A stretch of 64,000 nucleotides of DNA, from contig NC_012586.1 in NCBI RefSeq assembly GCF_000018545.1, positions 682,001-746,000 of the forward strand. The letters run 5' to 3'. Positions 1 to 8,518 of the stretch are shown one piece after another. The translations under genes were made by a program, and so were the position numbers. This DNA is from Sinorhizobium fredii NGR234. Lineage in GTDB: Bacteria; Pseudomonadota; Alphaproteobacteria; Rhizobiales; Rhizobiaceae. Each line of letters opens with the position of its first letter. Position 1 is the stretch's first letter. The notes under the pieces are model-generated. The model made no database searches. It saw nothing but the letters and a program-made list of their open reading frames with translations, and had not been told where the DNA came from.

Positions 1-1
1 C

Positions 2-676
2 TTTTCTCATCGTTATGGTATCGAACTGCCAGTCGCCAACATCGCCGGGACTGCGATCAAGACAACCCCGGCGCCCGAAATCGTTCAAGCAGGGTGCCTA
101 TCGGCTTCGAACTTCGTGTTGCGGCGTCGGATTGACGGCTCCTACACCATTGCCGTACCCGGTCATGGTACGCTCGACATCACGCCGCGAGGGATGCGAT
201 ATGCGTTCAAATTCTACGAGATGTATCGCAGCAAGATCGGCAAGAAGCTCAAATACCGCCTCAACAGCAGCTTCTGGAATGGTCCCGACGCATTCGGCAG
301 CTGGGAGAACGACGAGATCTCGCCGTTTGAAAAGAGCCGCATTCTGGATCCGGCGCCCGACGCGGAACTCGTCAAGCTCGCCGTGAAGAACCTTGAAAGC
401 GAATACCCTACGCTTAAAGGGATCGGGGTCGAGCGCGCCTGGGGCGGGCTTATCGATACCTCTCCGGACCTCGTGCCGGTTATCTCGCGAGTGGAGGAAC
501 TTCCCGGCTACGTAATCGCAGCAGGCTTCAGCGGACACGGTTTTGCGATCGGACCGGGGGCTGGCCGGCTGGTGAGCGAGATCGTCTTGAATAAAGAGCC
601 ACTGACCGACATTTCGCCTTACAGGCTGAGCCGGTTCGGCGATGGCTCGGCGATCCGAAGACCGGAAATGATGTAG
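2..676 (+). CDS. FAD-dependent amino-acid oxidoreductase (DAO family), C-terminal part
   Basis: The reading frame is open from the left window edge, so the N-terminal FAD-binding Rossmann motif lies outside and only about 224 residues remain. What is visible is the substrate/C-terminal half of a DAO-fold flavoenzyme: a D-G-S-Y-T core with T-L-D-I-T-P, then AWGGLIDTSPDLVPVIS and a GFSGHGFAIGPGAGR segment that closes over the flavin in this family. It aligns along its length with the complete paralogue at 15140-16462. Such enzymes oxidise amino acids, often D-amino acids or N-substituted ones, to imino acids. An Lrp-type regulator follows on the same strand. The substrate cannot be told from sequence. 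Confidence 0.85.
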   Translation, partial: FSHRYGIELPVANIAGTAIKTTPAPEIVQAGCLSASNFVLRRRIDGSYTIAVPGHGTLDITPRGMRYAFKFYEMYRSKIGKKLKYRLNSSFWNGPDAFGSWENDEISPFEKSRILDPAPDAELVKLAVKNLESEYPTLKGIGVERAWGGLIDTSPDLVPVISRVEELPGYVIAAGFSGHGFAIGPGAGRLVSEIVLNKEPLTDISPYRLSRFGDGSAIRRPEMM

Positions 677-789
677 CCGTTAGATCGGCTGCCGTTTGGA
701 ATCCAAGGGATTATTGTCACCGGGTCCCGTCCACTGACGAGACTCCAACCGCTCATGCACAGGTCGTGGCAACAACCGGGTGGGCGCAC

Positions 790-1266
790 ATGAAACTGGA
801 CAGAATTGATATCAAGATCCTTTCCGAGCTCCAGAAGAACGGACGTATTACTTATGTCGAGCTCGCTGAGCTCGTCAACCTATCCGCGACCCCTTGTCTC
901 GCGCGAGTAAAGAAGCTGCAGGCAGAAGGCTATATCGGCGGCTACTCTGCGCGGATCAACATGGGAAAGCTAGGCCAGGTTCTGACCGTCTTTACAGAGA
1001 TAACCCTGAGGAACCATCGCCAGGCCGACATCGCCCGCTTCATGTCGGCCATCCAGAATATAGAGCAAATCATCGAATGCCACGTCGTCTCGGGCGATTA
1101 CGACTATCTCGTCAAGTTCGTGGCGAGCAGCATAGGGGAATATCAGTCGCTGATGGAGCGGCTGATAGAAATGGACATCGGAATCGAGAAATACTTCAGT
1201 TTTGTCGTGCTCAAATCGCCGATCACGAAATACCATATGCCCCTGACGAATCTGTTCGACATTTAG
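790..1266 (+). CDS. Lrp/AsnC family transcriptional regulator
   Basis: A 158-residue protein. The N-terminal winged HTH begins MKLDRIDIKILSELQKNGR and continues with a recognition helix (LSATPCLARVKKLQ), followed by a RAM/AsnC ligand-binding domain containing GDYDYLVKF. I take the ATG at 790 because it starts exactly where family members start; an in-frame GTG at 766 would add eight untypical residues. These proteins bind amino acids as effectors and control neighbouring catabolic or transport genes. It lies just after an amino-acid flavoenzyme and converges on a second Lrp gene at 1397-1873, so either flanking operon could be its target. Confidence 0.93.
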   Translation: MKLDRIDIKILSELQKNGRITYVELAELVNLSATPCLARVKKLQAEGYIGGYSARINMGKLGQVLTVFTEITLRNHRQADIARFMSAIQNIEQIIECHVVSGDYDYLVKFVASSIGEYQSLMERLIEMDIGIEKYFSFVVLKSPITKYHMPLTNLFDI

Positions 1267-1396
1267 TGAGCCGTGGATCGACCGGACAGCTCCCTTGATG
1301 GAGCCCGGTTTATCAAGCATTCGACGATAACGCCTCGCAAGGCGAAACAGCCGCAGTACCAAGCCAGCAACCGGGTTACCCTGATCGAAGCAGAAC

Positions 1397-1873
1397 TCAG
1401 AAAGCAGTAAGGTCGATCGGCAATGCAAAGCCGACCTTCACTCTGTCCATGATCACCATTGTCTTGAATCCCTTGATATCCGGGTTCTCATAGAAGAACT
1501 TTCGCGTAAACACCTCATAATCCTCCATGCTTTGGGCTGTAACGATCAAGACAAAGTCCGACTCGCCGGTGATGTAATAGCCGTTCATCACCTCAGGTGT
1601 TTGGCGGATAGATTGCTTGAAGCGGTCCACTATGTCGGCGCGTTCCCGTTCCAAGGACACAAGCACCAGCATGGCGATCGGCCGGCCGATCATCTTCGGC
1701 TTCACGATCGAGACATCCGCCTCGATGACCCCCTGCTCCCTCAGGCGCCTTACACGTCTCTGCACGGCCGTCGGCGACAGCCCCACCATTTCACCAAGCG
1801 CCTCATAGTTGTGCCGGTTGTTTGTCTGCAAAACGCTCAGGAGGCGAGCGTCTAGCCTGTCGAGTTCCACCAT
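1397..1873 (-). CDS. Lrp/AsnC family transcriptional regulator
   Basis: A 158-residue Lrp-type regulator: HTH near residues 1-55 (MVELDRLDARLLSVLQ, then LSPTAVQRRVRRLREQG) and a C-terminal RAM domain with GESDFVLIV. The frame stays open to 2239, but the ATG at 1873 has an AGGGAG ribosome site five bases upstream and gives the normal family length. It is divergent from the aminotransferase and ABC transporter operon that begins at 2396, the usual place for a local regulator of an amino-acid uptake and breakdown operon. It is one of four Lrp-type genes in the window. Confidence 0.93.
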   Translation of the reverse strand: MVELDRLDARLLSVLQTNNRHNYEALGEMVGLSPTAVQRRVRRLREQGVIEADVSIVKPKMIGRPIAMLVLVSLERERADIVDRFKQSIRQTPEVMNGYYITGESDFVLIVTAQSMEDYEVFTRKFFYENPDIKGFKTMVIMDRVKVGFALPIDLTAF

Positions 1874-2011
1874 ACACTCCCTATGCAGTTTATCTTCGCT
1901 TGAGCGCCGCAAAAGCAGGATTCCTGCGCGCGGGGCCCTCAGTCCGTTAAAATCGATCGCTCGGATGCACATAAGCTCTCGCTCATTGGACACGCCAATC
2001 CGAGAGAAAAT

Positions 2012-2242
2012 ATGCTGAATAATGGGCTGTCGGCGCGGGATGCGCTGAAAACAAGGAGCAATCCGACGCTTCTCCGCACCCGAACTTTTGTGGCGGGGAG
2101 ATGGTATGGATCGGGTGGCGCCGCGCTCGTCGATCCTGCAGGCGAACGGAAAATCTCCCATGTCGATGACGGAGACCTTAGCCGCTTTAGCGAGGCGATC
2201 GAGCGCGGCCCGATAGGCGGCGTCTCTGTACAGCATCACTAA
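2012..2242 (+). pseudogene. Remnant of an aldehyde dehydrogenase N-terminus
   Basis: A 76-codon open frame reads LLRTRTFVAGRWYGSGGAA, then VDPAGERKISHV and a SEAIE segment. That matches the first 50 or so residues of succinate-semialdehyde-type dehydrogenases (F-I-x-G-x-W, D-P-A-x-G-E, and an x-A-I-x-A helix). The frame then ends at a stop with none of the catalytic domain. It sits between the divergent Lrp gene and the aminotransferase, so it is probably debris of an older operon in which a semialdehyde dehydrogenase preceded or followed the aminotransferase. The similarity is judged by eye and is convincing only for residues 20-70. Confidence 0.5.
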
Positions 2243-2395
2243 ACGCGCAATGGGCCTCTATTCGGCGAGGTCACAGCTCAACGCGGCGACGCGTGCACCG
2301 ATCCCTTTTGGCGTTTGAAGCAATCGGCTCCCCAGAAGGCATCCATCAATTTTGAAACGTGTGTTTCGGCGGTTGTGCCGCCTGAGGAAGTTGCA

Positions 2396-3796
2396 ATGAA
2401 AACTGTTGTTGAAATAGGCGAAATGGATAGGCGCTCTGTCCTGCATCCATTCACATATCTGAAGGACTACGCAGAAGGTGCGACCGCGCCGACCATTGTG
2501 GAAACCGGCAAGGGTGTTCGCATCAAGGATGCGAGTGGGCGCGAATATATCGATGGTTTTGCGGGTCTTTATTGCGTAAACGTCGGCTATGGCCGAACGG
2601 AGGTGGCCGAAGCCATCGCTCGTCAGGCGTACAAGCTGGCCTATTATCACTCCTACGCCGCTCATACCACGGAAGAACTCGCCCGGCTTTCCGATCGGCT
2701 TGTGAAAATGGCACCCGGGCACATGTCCAAGGTCTTCTTCGGCCTTTCCGGGTCGGACGCCAACGAGACGCAGGCTAAAATCGTTTGGTATTACAACAAT
2801 CTTCGCGGCAAGCCCGCGAAGAAGAAGATCATTGCGCGCGAACGTGGCTATCACGGATGCTCCGTAGTGTCGGGCTCGATGACCGGCCTCAGCTTCTACC
2901 ACGACCACATGGATCTGCCGGTAGCCGGCATACTGCGCACCGGCGTGCCCCATCATTATCGGGGCGCCTTACCGGGCGAGACCGAAGAGACGTTTTCCGA
3001 ACGTCGCGCACGTGAGCTTGAAGCCCTTATCCTGGCCGAAGGCCCGGAAACGGTGGCCGCACTCATCGCTGAACCGGTGCTCGGCACCGGCGGTATTATC
3101 CCGCCGCCCTCAGGCTACTGGCCAAGAATCCAGGCGGTGCTGAAAAAGTACGACGTCCTGTTGATTGCTGACGAGGTGATCTGCGGTTTTGGCCGCACGG
3201 GAGCAATGTTCGGCTCCGATTTGTACGGCATGGTGCCTGACCTCGTCACGGTCGCGAAGGGGTTGACATCGGCATATGTGCCGCTTTCGGCCTCGATTGT
3301 GTCCGAACAGGTTTACGAGGTCATGCAGGAAGCTACGCCTCAAGTGGGCGCCTTCTCGCACGGCTACACCTATTCCGGCCACCCCCTCGGCGCAGCAGCC
3401 GCAAACGCAGTGCTCGATATCGTAGAGCGCGACGACCTTCCCGGACAGGCGGCGAAGAAGGGGGCCTATCTCATGGGCCGGCTCAAAGCCGAATTTGAAC
3501 AGAACCCAATCGTCGGCGAAGTGCGCGGCGTGGGCATGATGGCGGCGGTCGAATTTGTCCCGGACCGCGGGGCGAACGTGCCATTCAGTCCTGCGTTGAA
3601 GGTCGGCGCGCGTATTTCTCAGGCGGCGCGCAACCGGAACCTCATCGCTCGCGCCATGCCCCATGGCGACATCCTGGGCTTCGCACCACCTCTCACCATG
3701 AGCGAAGCGGAGATCGACGAGATGGTCTTCATCGCAAAGGCTGCAGTGGATGAAGTCCTGCGCGAACTTTACGCGCAGGGTGCGGTGAAAGGCTGA
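2396..3796 (+). CDS. Class III (omega-type) PLP aminotransferase
   Basis: A 466-residue fold-type I class III aminotransferase. Visible motifs are GLSGSDANETQ for phosphate binding, LLIADEVICGFGRTG containing the PLP-ring Asp, and VTVAKGLTSAYVPLSA with the Schiff-base Lys. Family members move an amino group from a terminal amine, omega-amino acid, putrescine or taurine to pyruvate or 2-oxoglutarate. The frame extends upstream, but ATG 2396 has GAGGAAG eight bases before it and fits the family start. The next gene is an ABC importer ATPase about 15 bases on, so enzyme and importer are probably co-transcribed and the imported compound may be its substrate. The exact amine donor is not determinable. 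Confidence 0.9.
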   Translation: MKTVVEIGEMDRRSVLHPFTYLKDYAEGATAPTIVETGKGVRIKDASGREYIDGFAGLYCVNVGYGRTEVAEAIARQAYKLAYYHSYAAHTTEELARLSDRLVKMAPGHMSKVFFGLSGSDANETQAKIVWYYNNLRGKPAKKKIIARERGYHGCSVVSGSMTGLSFYHDHMDLPVAGILRTGVPHHYRGALPGETEETFSERRARELEALILAEGPETVAALIAEPVLGTGGIIPPPSGYWPRIQAVLKKYDVLLIADEVICGFGRTGAMFGSDLYGMVPDLVTVAKGLTSAYVPLSASIVSEQVYEVMQEATPQVGAFSHGYTYSGHPLGAAAANAVLDIVERDDLPGQAAKKGAYLMGRLKAEFEQNPIVGEVRGVGMMAAVEFVPDRGANVPFSPALKVGARISQAARNRNLIARAMPHGDILGFAPPLTMSEAEIDEMVFIAKAAVDEVLRELYAQGAVKG

Positions 3797-3812
3797 GGAT
3801 ACGGCATTGGTG

Positions 3813-4592
3813 ATGACGGCAAACGTGCTGAAGGTCCGTGAACTCTGCAAATCCTTTGGGCCAACCAAGGTTTTGAACGGCGTCAGCTTTCGAATGACAG
3901 AGGGCGAGGTCATTTCGCTGGTTGGATCGTCCGGTTCGGGCAAGAGCACGGCGCTACGCTGCGTGAATTTCCTTGAGACGCCCACCTCCGGTGAAATCGA
4001 GGTTATGGGGGACGCCGTTTCGGCGGTCGTGAACGAGCATGGCAAGACCGTGGTCCACGGTGCTCACAACATACATAACTTCCGCCGTCGCATCGGCATG
4101 GTGTTCCAGAATTTCAATCTGTGGCCGCACCAGACTGTCCTCGGCAACGTGACCCTGGCGCTGCTCTACGCCCTGGGAAAGAACAAGCGCGACGCGAAGG
4201 AGATCGCGCTCTCGGCACTTTCGAAGGTCGGCATGGCCGATTTTCGCGACCGATATCCTCATCAACTCTCCGGCGGCCAGCAACAGCGTGTCGCGATCGC
4301 CCGCGTGCTCGCGATGAGCCCGAAGATCATGCTTTTCGACGAACCCACCTCCGCCCTCGATCCGGAGCTGGTCGGGGAGGTTCTGAGGGCCATCAGAGGG
4401 CTTGCAGATGAGGGAGCCACCATCCTTCTCGTCACCCACGAGATGCGGTTCGCGCGAGACGTCTCGAACCGAATGATCTTCCTGCACAAAGGTGAAATTG
4501 AGCAGGACGGTACGCCGGAAGAATTGCTTCGCAATCCAGCGTCTGACGCTGTGGCGCGATTCCTTTCCAGCGTGATGCCACTGGCCGCCTGA
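3813..4592 (+). CDS. Polar amino-acid ABC transporter, ATP-binding protein
   Basis: A 259-residue ABC ATPase of the HisP/GlnQ type: Walker A GSSGSGKST, Q-loop in VFQNFNLWPH, signature LSGGQQQRVAIARVLA, Walker B IMLFDEPTSALDPE and the switch His in LVTHEMRFA. In-frame TTG 3807, GTG 3810 and ATG 3813 are all possible starts after a GAGGA site at 3795-3799; I give the ATG, although the TTG is better spaced. It energises the two permeases encoded at 5502-6897 together with the periplasmic binding protein at 4626-5441. Confidence 0.92.
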   Translation: MTANVLKVRELCKSFGPTKVLNGVSFRMTEGEVISLVGSSGSGKSTALRCVNFLETPTSGEIEVMGDAVSAVVNEHGKTVVHGAHNIHNFRRRIGMVFQNFNLWPHQTVLGNVTLALLYALGKNKRDAKEIALSALSKVGMADFRDRYPHQLSGGQQQRVAIARVLAMSPKIMLFDEPTSALDPELVGEVLRAIRGLADEGATILLVTHEMRFARDVSNRMIFLHKGEIEQDGTPEELLRNPASDAVARFLSSVMPLAA

Positions 4593-4625
4593 CGGCCGCT
4601 TTCAAACGAAAAGAGGGGTAACTCC

Positions 4626-5441
4626 ATGTCGACAATCACGAAACTTCGCTCAGTTCTCGCATCCGGACTCTTCCTGGTCTCAGCCGCGGCATCGCAAGCC
4701 GAAGAAGGCGTGCTGCGGATCGGCACTGAAGGAGACGCACCGCTGTTCAGCATGGCCGACGCTGACGGTAACGTTACCGGCTTCGATGCCGACATAGCGA
4801 ACGGCATCTGCGCTGAACTCAAGTTGAAGTGCAAGTTCGTTGTCCAATCCTTCAGCACGCTTGTGCCTTCCATGGACAGCGACCGGTTTGACGTCATCAT
4901 CTCCGGTTTGGGCATCACGGCGGAACGCCAGAAGAAAATCGACTACTCCATTCCGTATGCCACCACGCCCCTCTATTTCGTGGTGGCGAAGGACTCTCCC
5001 CTTGCCGGTCTCAAGAGCCTGGATGAGATCGTAAAGGCGCTCGACGGCAAGAGCCTCGGCGTGGTCACCGGAACCACATACGCCAAGTTCATCCAAAAAC
5101 ATGTTCCCGGCGCAGATCTGAAAACCTACGACGCCACGACGCAGCAGACGGCTGACCTTGCTGCAGGCCGCCTTGATGCCGCCTTCGGCGACTCTCCGAC
5201 CTGGGCGGATTTCCTCGCCACTCCGGACGGGGCGGGGTTCACCCGAGTGGACGTCAAGATCATGGCGATGGACGATCCAACGTCGCTCGGTCACGGCATG
5301 GGCGTCGGGATGCGCAAGGGCAATTCCGAGCTCAAGGCAAAACTGGATGCGGCGCTCTGTAAGATGGTCACCGAAGGCGAGGTGAAGAATGCCAGCCTTC
5401 ATTGGTTCAAGGACGATTACACCATTCCCTGCACGAAGTGA
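4626..5441 (+). CDS. Periplasmic amino-acid-binding protein of ABC transporter
   Basis: A 271-residue solute-binding protein of the lysine/arginine/ornithine-type family 3. A cleavable signal peptide covers about residues 1-25 (MSTITKLRSVLASGLFLVSA, cut near SQAEE). The mature part opens with LRIGTEGDAPLFS and GFDADIANGICAEL, then has the hinge-proximal FDVIISGLGITAERQKKIDYS typical of the family. It captures the ligand in the periplasm and hands it to the permease pair that follows. Position between the ATPase and permease genes supports one operon. It does not look like EhuB, the ectoine-binding protein, despite the EutB/EutC-like genes downstream. Confidence 0.9.
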   Translation: MSTITKLRSVLASGLFLVSAAASQAEEGVLRIGTEGDAPLFSMADADGNVTGFDADIANGICAELKLKCKFVVQSFSTLVPSMDSDRFDVIISGLGITAERQKKIDYSIPYATTPLYFVVAKDSPLAGLKSLDEIVKALDGKSLGVVTGTTYAKFIQKHVPGADLKTYDATTQQTADLAAGRLDAAFGDSPTWADFLATPDGAGFTRVDVKIMAMDDPTSLGHGMGVGMRKGNSELKAKLDAALCKMVTEGEVKNASLHWFKDDYTIPCTK

Positions 5442-5501
5442 GGCTGAGATCCACACGTCGTCGCGGCCGAAGTCGCGACGACGTCACGGGAGATATGTCC
5501 G

Positions 5502-6215
5502 ATGTCTTTTGACCTATGGGTTCTATTGGTTGAGCGGGGGTGGGGATTTGCCCTTCTGCGCGGCGCGACGGTGACACTGGCTGTCGGCCTGCTCGGGATG
5601 CTCGCTGGGATCATCGTGGCAGTGCCGCTGGCCCTTTTGAGGTGGCGACGCCTTCCCATATTCTCGCAAGCGGTGGACGGCTACAGCATTCTTGTGCGCG
5701 GCGTTCCCGGACTGCTCGTCATCTACCTCTTGTTCTTCGGCTCGATCGAGTGGGTTCAGCGGCTGGCAACCGCTTTCGGTTATCAAAATAGCGCCGACGA
5801 CGCTTATCCCTTCGTCATCGGCGTTGTTGCGATCGCGGCTATATCATGTGCCTATTCGATCGAAGTGTTCCGCGGCGCGCTCGAAGCCGTGCCGGTGGGC
5901 TTGCTAGAAGCGGCAAAATCCCTTGCTCTGCCGAACCACGTCACCTTCTTCCGCGTCACGCTGCCTATCGCTTTGCGACTGGCGCTCGGCGGCCTCAACA
6001 ATGTTTGGCAGATGACCATTAAGGACACCTCGCTGGTGTCGGTCGTGGGTATGCAGGAATTGATGCGCTCCGCGGCGATCGCCGCCGGCATTACTCGCTC
6101 TCCACTTTTGTTCTACTGCGCTGCTGCCGGGATGTTTTTTGCGCTGACGGCAATCAGCCAGACGCTCTTCAGTCATACGGAGCGCTTCTTCAACCGTGGC
6201 TTCAGTCGGGGATAA
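5502..6215 (+). CDS. Polar amino-acid ABC transporter permease (first)
   Basis: A 237-residue HisM/HisQ-type inner-membrane permease. Hydrophobic segments start with GFALLRGATVTLAVGLLGML and continue through LLVIYLLFFGS. The cytoplasmic EAA loop, which docks on the ATPase, reads EAAKSLALPNHVTFFRVTLP around residue 145. It is preceded by the binding-protein gene and followed after one base by the second permease (6217), so the two are probably translated together as a heterodimer. Confidence 0.91.
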   Translation: MSFDLWVLLVERGWGFALLRGATVTLAVGLLGMLAGIIVAVPLALLRWRRLPIFSQAVDGYSILVRGVPGLLVIYLLFFGSIEWVQRLATAFGYQNSADDAYPFVIGVVAIAAISCAYSIEVFRGALEAVPVGLLEAAKSLALPNHVTFFRVTLPIALRLALGGLNNVWQMTIKDTSLVSVVGMQELMRSAAIAAGITRSPLLFYCAAAGMFFALTAISQTLFSHTERFFNRGFSRG

Positions 6216-6216
6216 G

Positions 6217-6897
6217 ATGGAACTAGATCTTGTCACATACGCGGTTCCGTTCCTTCTGGTGGGCGCCAAGATAACCTTGCTGATCAGCGTCTTCGGCGTC
6301 GCTCTCGGATTACCGTTCGGCATTGCATTGGCTGTCATCCGCGCATCCAAGCACCGGATGTTGAGCAGGAGCGCGGATATCTACTGCGCGGTCTTTCGCG
6401 GCACGCCCATGCTGGTGCAGATCTTCGTGATCTACTATGGGCTAGGCCAGCTTAGCGCCATTCGAAGCAACCCGGTGATCTGGTGGATCGTCGGCGACAG
6501 CCTGCATGCGGCGATCCTGGCCGTCGTGCTCAACACCGGTGCCTATACCGCGGAAATCTTCCGGACGGCACTGCTTTCCCTTCCGCGGGGTCTGATCGAG
6601 GCGTCGCAAGCCTGCGGCCTGTCGGTGTGGTCCACTTTTCGCCACGTCAGGTTTCCGCTGGCGGTTAGGCAAGCCTTGCCTGCCTATAGCAGCGAAGTGG
6701 CCATCATCGTCAAGGAATCAAGCCTTGCATCGACGATCACGGTCCTCGAGATCACCGGCTATGCCAAACGGTTGATGAGCGAAACCTTCGCCATCATGGA
6801 CATCTTCATCATCACCTCGGCGTTTTACCTGATGATGAATGTGATCAGCTTAACTTCGCTAAAGTTGATCGAAAGAAAATTGTCTTTCGACAAGTAA
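6217..6897 (+). CDS. Polar amino-acid ABC transporter permease (second)
   Basis: A 226-residue permease of the same family, with transmembrane segments from PFLLVGAKITLLISVFGVAL onward and an EAA loop beginning EASQACGLSVWSTFRHVRFP. I start it at ATG 6217, one base after the stop of the first permease; an in-frame GTG at 6196 would overlap that gene without benefit. It should pair with the 5502-6215 product to form the channel of the importer. Confidence 0.91.
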   Translation: MELDLVTYAVPFLLVGAKITLLISVFGVALGLPFGIALAVIRASKHRMLSRSADIYCAVFRGTPMLVQIFVIYYGLGQLSAIRSNPVIWWIVGDSLHAAILAVVLNTGAYTAEIFRTALLSLPRGLIEASQACGLSVWSTFRHVRFPLAVRQALPAYSSEVAIIVKESSLASTITVLEITGYAKRLMSETFAIMDIFIITSAFYLMMNVISLTSLKLIERKLSFDK

Positions 6898-6919
6898 TCC
6901 TCAACTAGAAAGGTGATTT

Positions 6920-7273
6920 ATGTCCAAGCTAACCTTCATCGACCAGAACAATCTCCCGACGCCGCGCAAGGGCGCCCCGCCTCCCGAGCGGCTGGTCGAC
7001 GGACAGCCGCAGTTTCTTGCCTGGGACATAGCCGCGACCGCAGACGGAAAGATGCGGACGGGCGTATGGGAGGCAACTCCAGGCGCCTACCGTTCGATCA
7101 AGGGCGAGACCTTTGAATTCTGCGTCATTCTTTCCGGAGTGTCCGAACTCACCGAGGATGGAGGCGAGCCCCGCAGGATCAGTGCTGGTGACGCATTTGT
7201 GATGCATCCCGGATTCGTCGGCACATGGCGGGTTATCGAGACCACACGAAAACTTTGGGTCGCGCGCGACTGA
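6920..7273 (+). CDS. Small cupin-domain protein (DUF861/EutQ-like), paralogue 1
   Basis: A 117-residue single-domain cupin. Recognisable pieces are the TGVWEATPG strand, SIKGETFEFCVILSGVSEL (first cupin motif, here with Glu/Glu/Cys instead of the usual two His), SAGDAFVMHPGFVGTW (second motif) and a closing ETTRKLWV strand. It is related to the two cupins at 12997-13350 and 14649-15002, but is the most divergent of the three. AAAGGTGATTT lies in front of the start. It follows the permease by 22 bases and so ends the importer operon. Such cupins accompany many rhizobial amino-acid catabolic genes; their function is not established. Confidence 0.88.
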   Translation: MSKLTFIDQNNLPTPRKGAPPPERLVDGQPQFLAWDIAATADGKMRTGVWEATPGAYRSIKGETFEFCVILSGVSELTEDGGEPRRISAGDAFVMHPGFVGTWRVIETTRKLWVARD

Positions 7274-7536
7274 GGGCGCCAACATCCGCGCAAATCGGTG
7301 AAGTGCGCGCGACCGCCAGCTTTGTGAAATAGCGGCGCGCGCAATAACCTGAACCTGTTTCTGCGGCAGGCTCCTGATTGTGATTCACATAGCGTCTGGC
7401 TGTTCGACGGTGCCACCAACTCGGTGGCGTACGATGAACTGGGCGGTCGCGCCGAGTTGCTGCGTCAGCACCTCCGATGAGGAGCCGGGACCATTCCGCC
7501 GATCATGACCGGTTTAAGCAGGTGAAATATAACGCA

Positions 7537-8502
7537 ATGATTAGCCATGACCTGATCAAGCAGGCACGTGAGCGCATCGCCAGTCACGTCCTCCGTACTC
7601 CTCTAACGATATCGACATCGCTCTCCGAACGCACCGGAGCGCAGGTCAGTTTGAAGCTCGAGCATCGCCAATCGACCGGTAGCTTTAAGCTCCGGGGTGC
7701 AACAAATGCAGTTCTTCAACTCAGCCAAGTGGAGCGCGATCGCGGCGTCATCGCAGCCTCAACCGGCAACCACGGAAGGGCATTGTCCTATGCTGCCCGG
7801 GCAGTCGGTTCCTGCGCGACCATCTGCATGTCACGTCTGGTGCCGGAGAACAAGGTCGCGGAAATCCGACGGCTGGGCGCAACAGTACGCATAGTCGGTT
7901 CTTCGCAGGACGATGCGCAAGCGGAAGTCGAGCGGCAGGTTGCAGAGGAAGGGCTCAGCATGATCCCGCCTTTTGATCATCCTCACGTCATCACCGGCCA
8001 GGGAACGGTCGGGCTTGAAATTGTCGAGGAGATGCCCGAGGTCGCGACCGTTCTTGTTCCTCTTTCTGGAGGTGGGTTGGCCGCAGGCGTCGCGGCAGCC
8101 GTAAAGACGATCCGACCCCAGGCCAAGGTAATCGGCGTCACTATGGACCGGGGGGCAGCCATGAAGGCTAGCATCGACGCCGGCCACCCGGTGCAAGTGA
8201 AGGAATATCGCAGTCTGGCCGACTCGCTCGGCGGCGGAATCGGCGTGAATAACACCTGGACTTTCCCGATGTGCAAAACCCTTCTCGACGACATCGTCCT
8301 CGTCAATGAAGGCGAGATAGCTGCCGGTGTGCGGCACGCGTACGAGCAAGAGCGTGAGATTGTCGAAGGCGCTGGCGCCGTTGGTATCGCGGCGCTGCTT
8401 TCCGGCAAGCTGGCTCATCTTAAAGGTCCGGCAGCAGTCATATTGTCGGGTCAGAATATCGACATGACGTTGCACCGAAAAATCGTCAACGGACGCATAT
8501 AG
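7537..8502 (+). CDS. eutB: EutB-like threonine dehydratase-family PLP lyase
   Basis: A 321-residue fold-type II PLP enzyme. The Schiff-base Lys is in TGSFKLRGATNAVLQ, the substrate loop is AASTGNHGRALSYAA, and the glycine-rich phosphate loop is VPLSGGGLAAGVAAAVK. The short length without an ACT domain fits catabolic dehydratases: EutB of (hydroxy)ectoine utilisation, L-threo-3-hydroxyaspartate dehydratase (BhcB type) or catabolic threonine/serine dehydratase. ATG 7537 is preceded by GGTGAAAT. The EutC-like gene follows after 16 bases, which is the reason for choosing the EutB name, but eutA, eutD and eutE are not here. Expected chemistry is removal of water and ammonia from a beta-hydroxy amino acid. 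Confidence 0.78.
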   Translation: MISHDLIKQARERIASHVLRTPLTISTSLSERTGAQVSLKLEHRQSTGSFKLRGATNAVLQLSQVERDRGVIAASTGNHGRALSYAARAVGSCATICMSRLVPENKVAEIRRLGATVRIVGSSQDDAQAEVERQVAEEGLSMIPPFDHPHVITGQGTVGLEIVEEMPEVATVLVPLSGGGLAAGVAAAVKTIRPQAKVIGVTMDRGAAMKASIDAGHPVQVKEYRSLADSLGGGIGVNNTWTFPMCKTLLDDIVLVNEGEIAAGVRHAYEQEREIVEGAGAVGIAALLSGKLAHLKGPAAVILSGQNIDMTLHRKIVNGRI

Positions 8503-8518
8503 CGACTGAGGTGGAGTG

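Noticed and set aside
7340..7480. Protein-like frame ending ELGGRAELLRQHLR before the eutB-like gene
   Set aside because: It reads like the end of some coding sequence, but it is too short, has no start and I cannot place it in a family.
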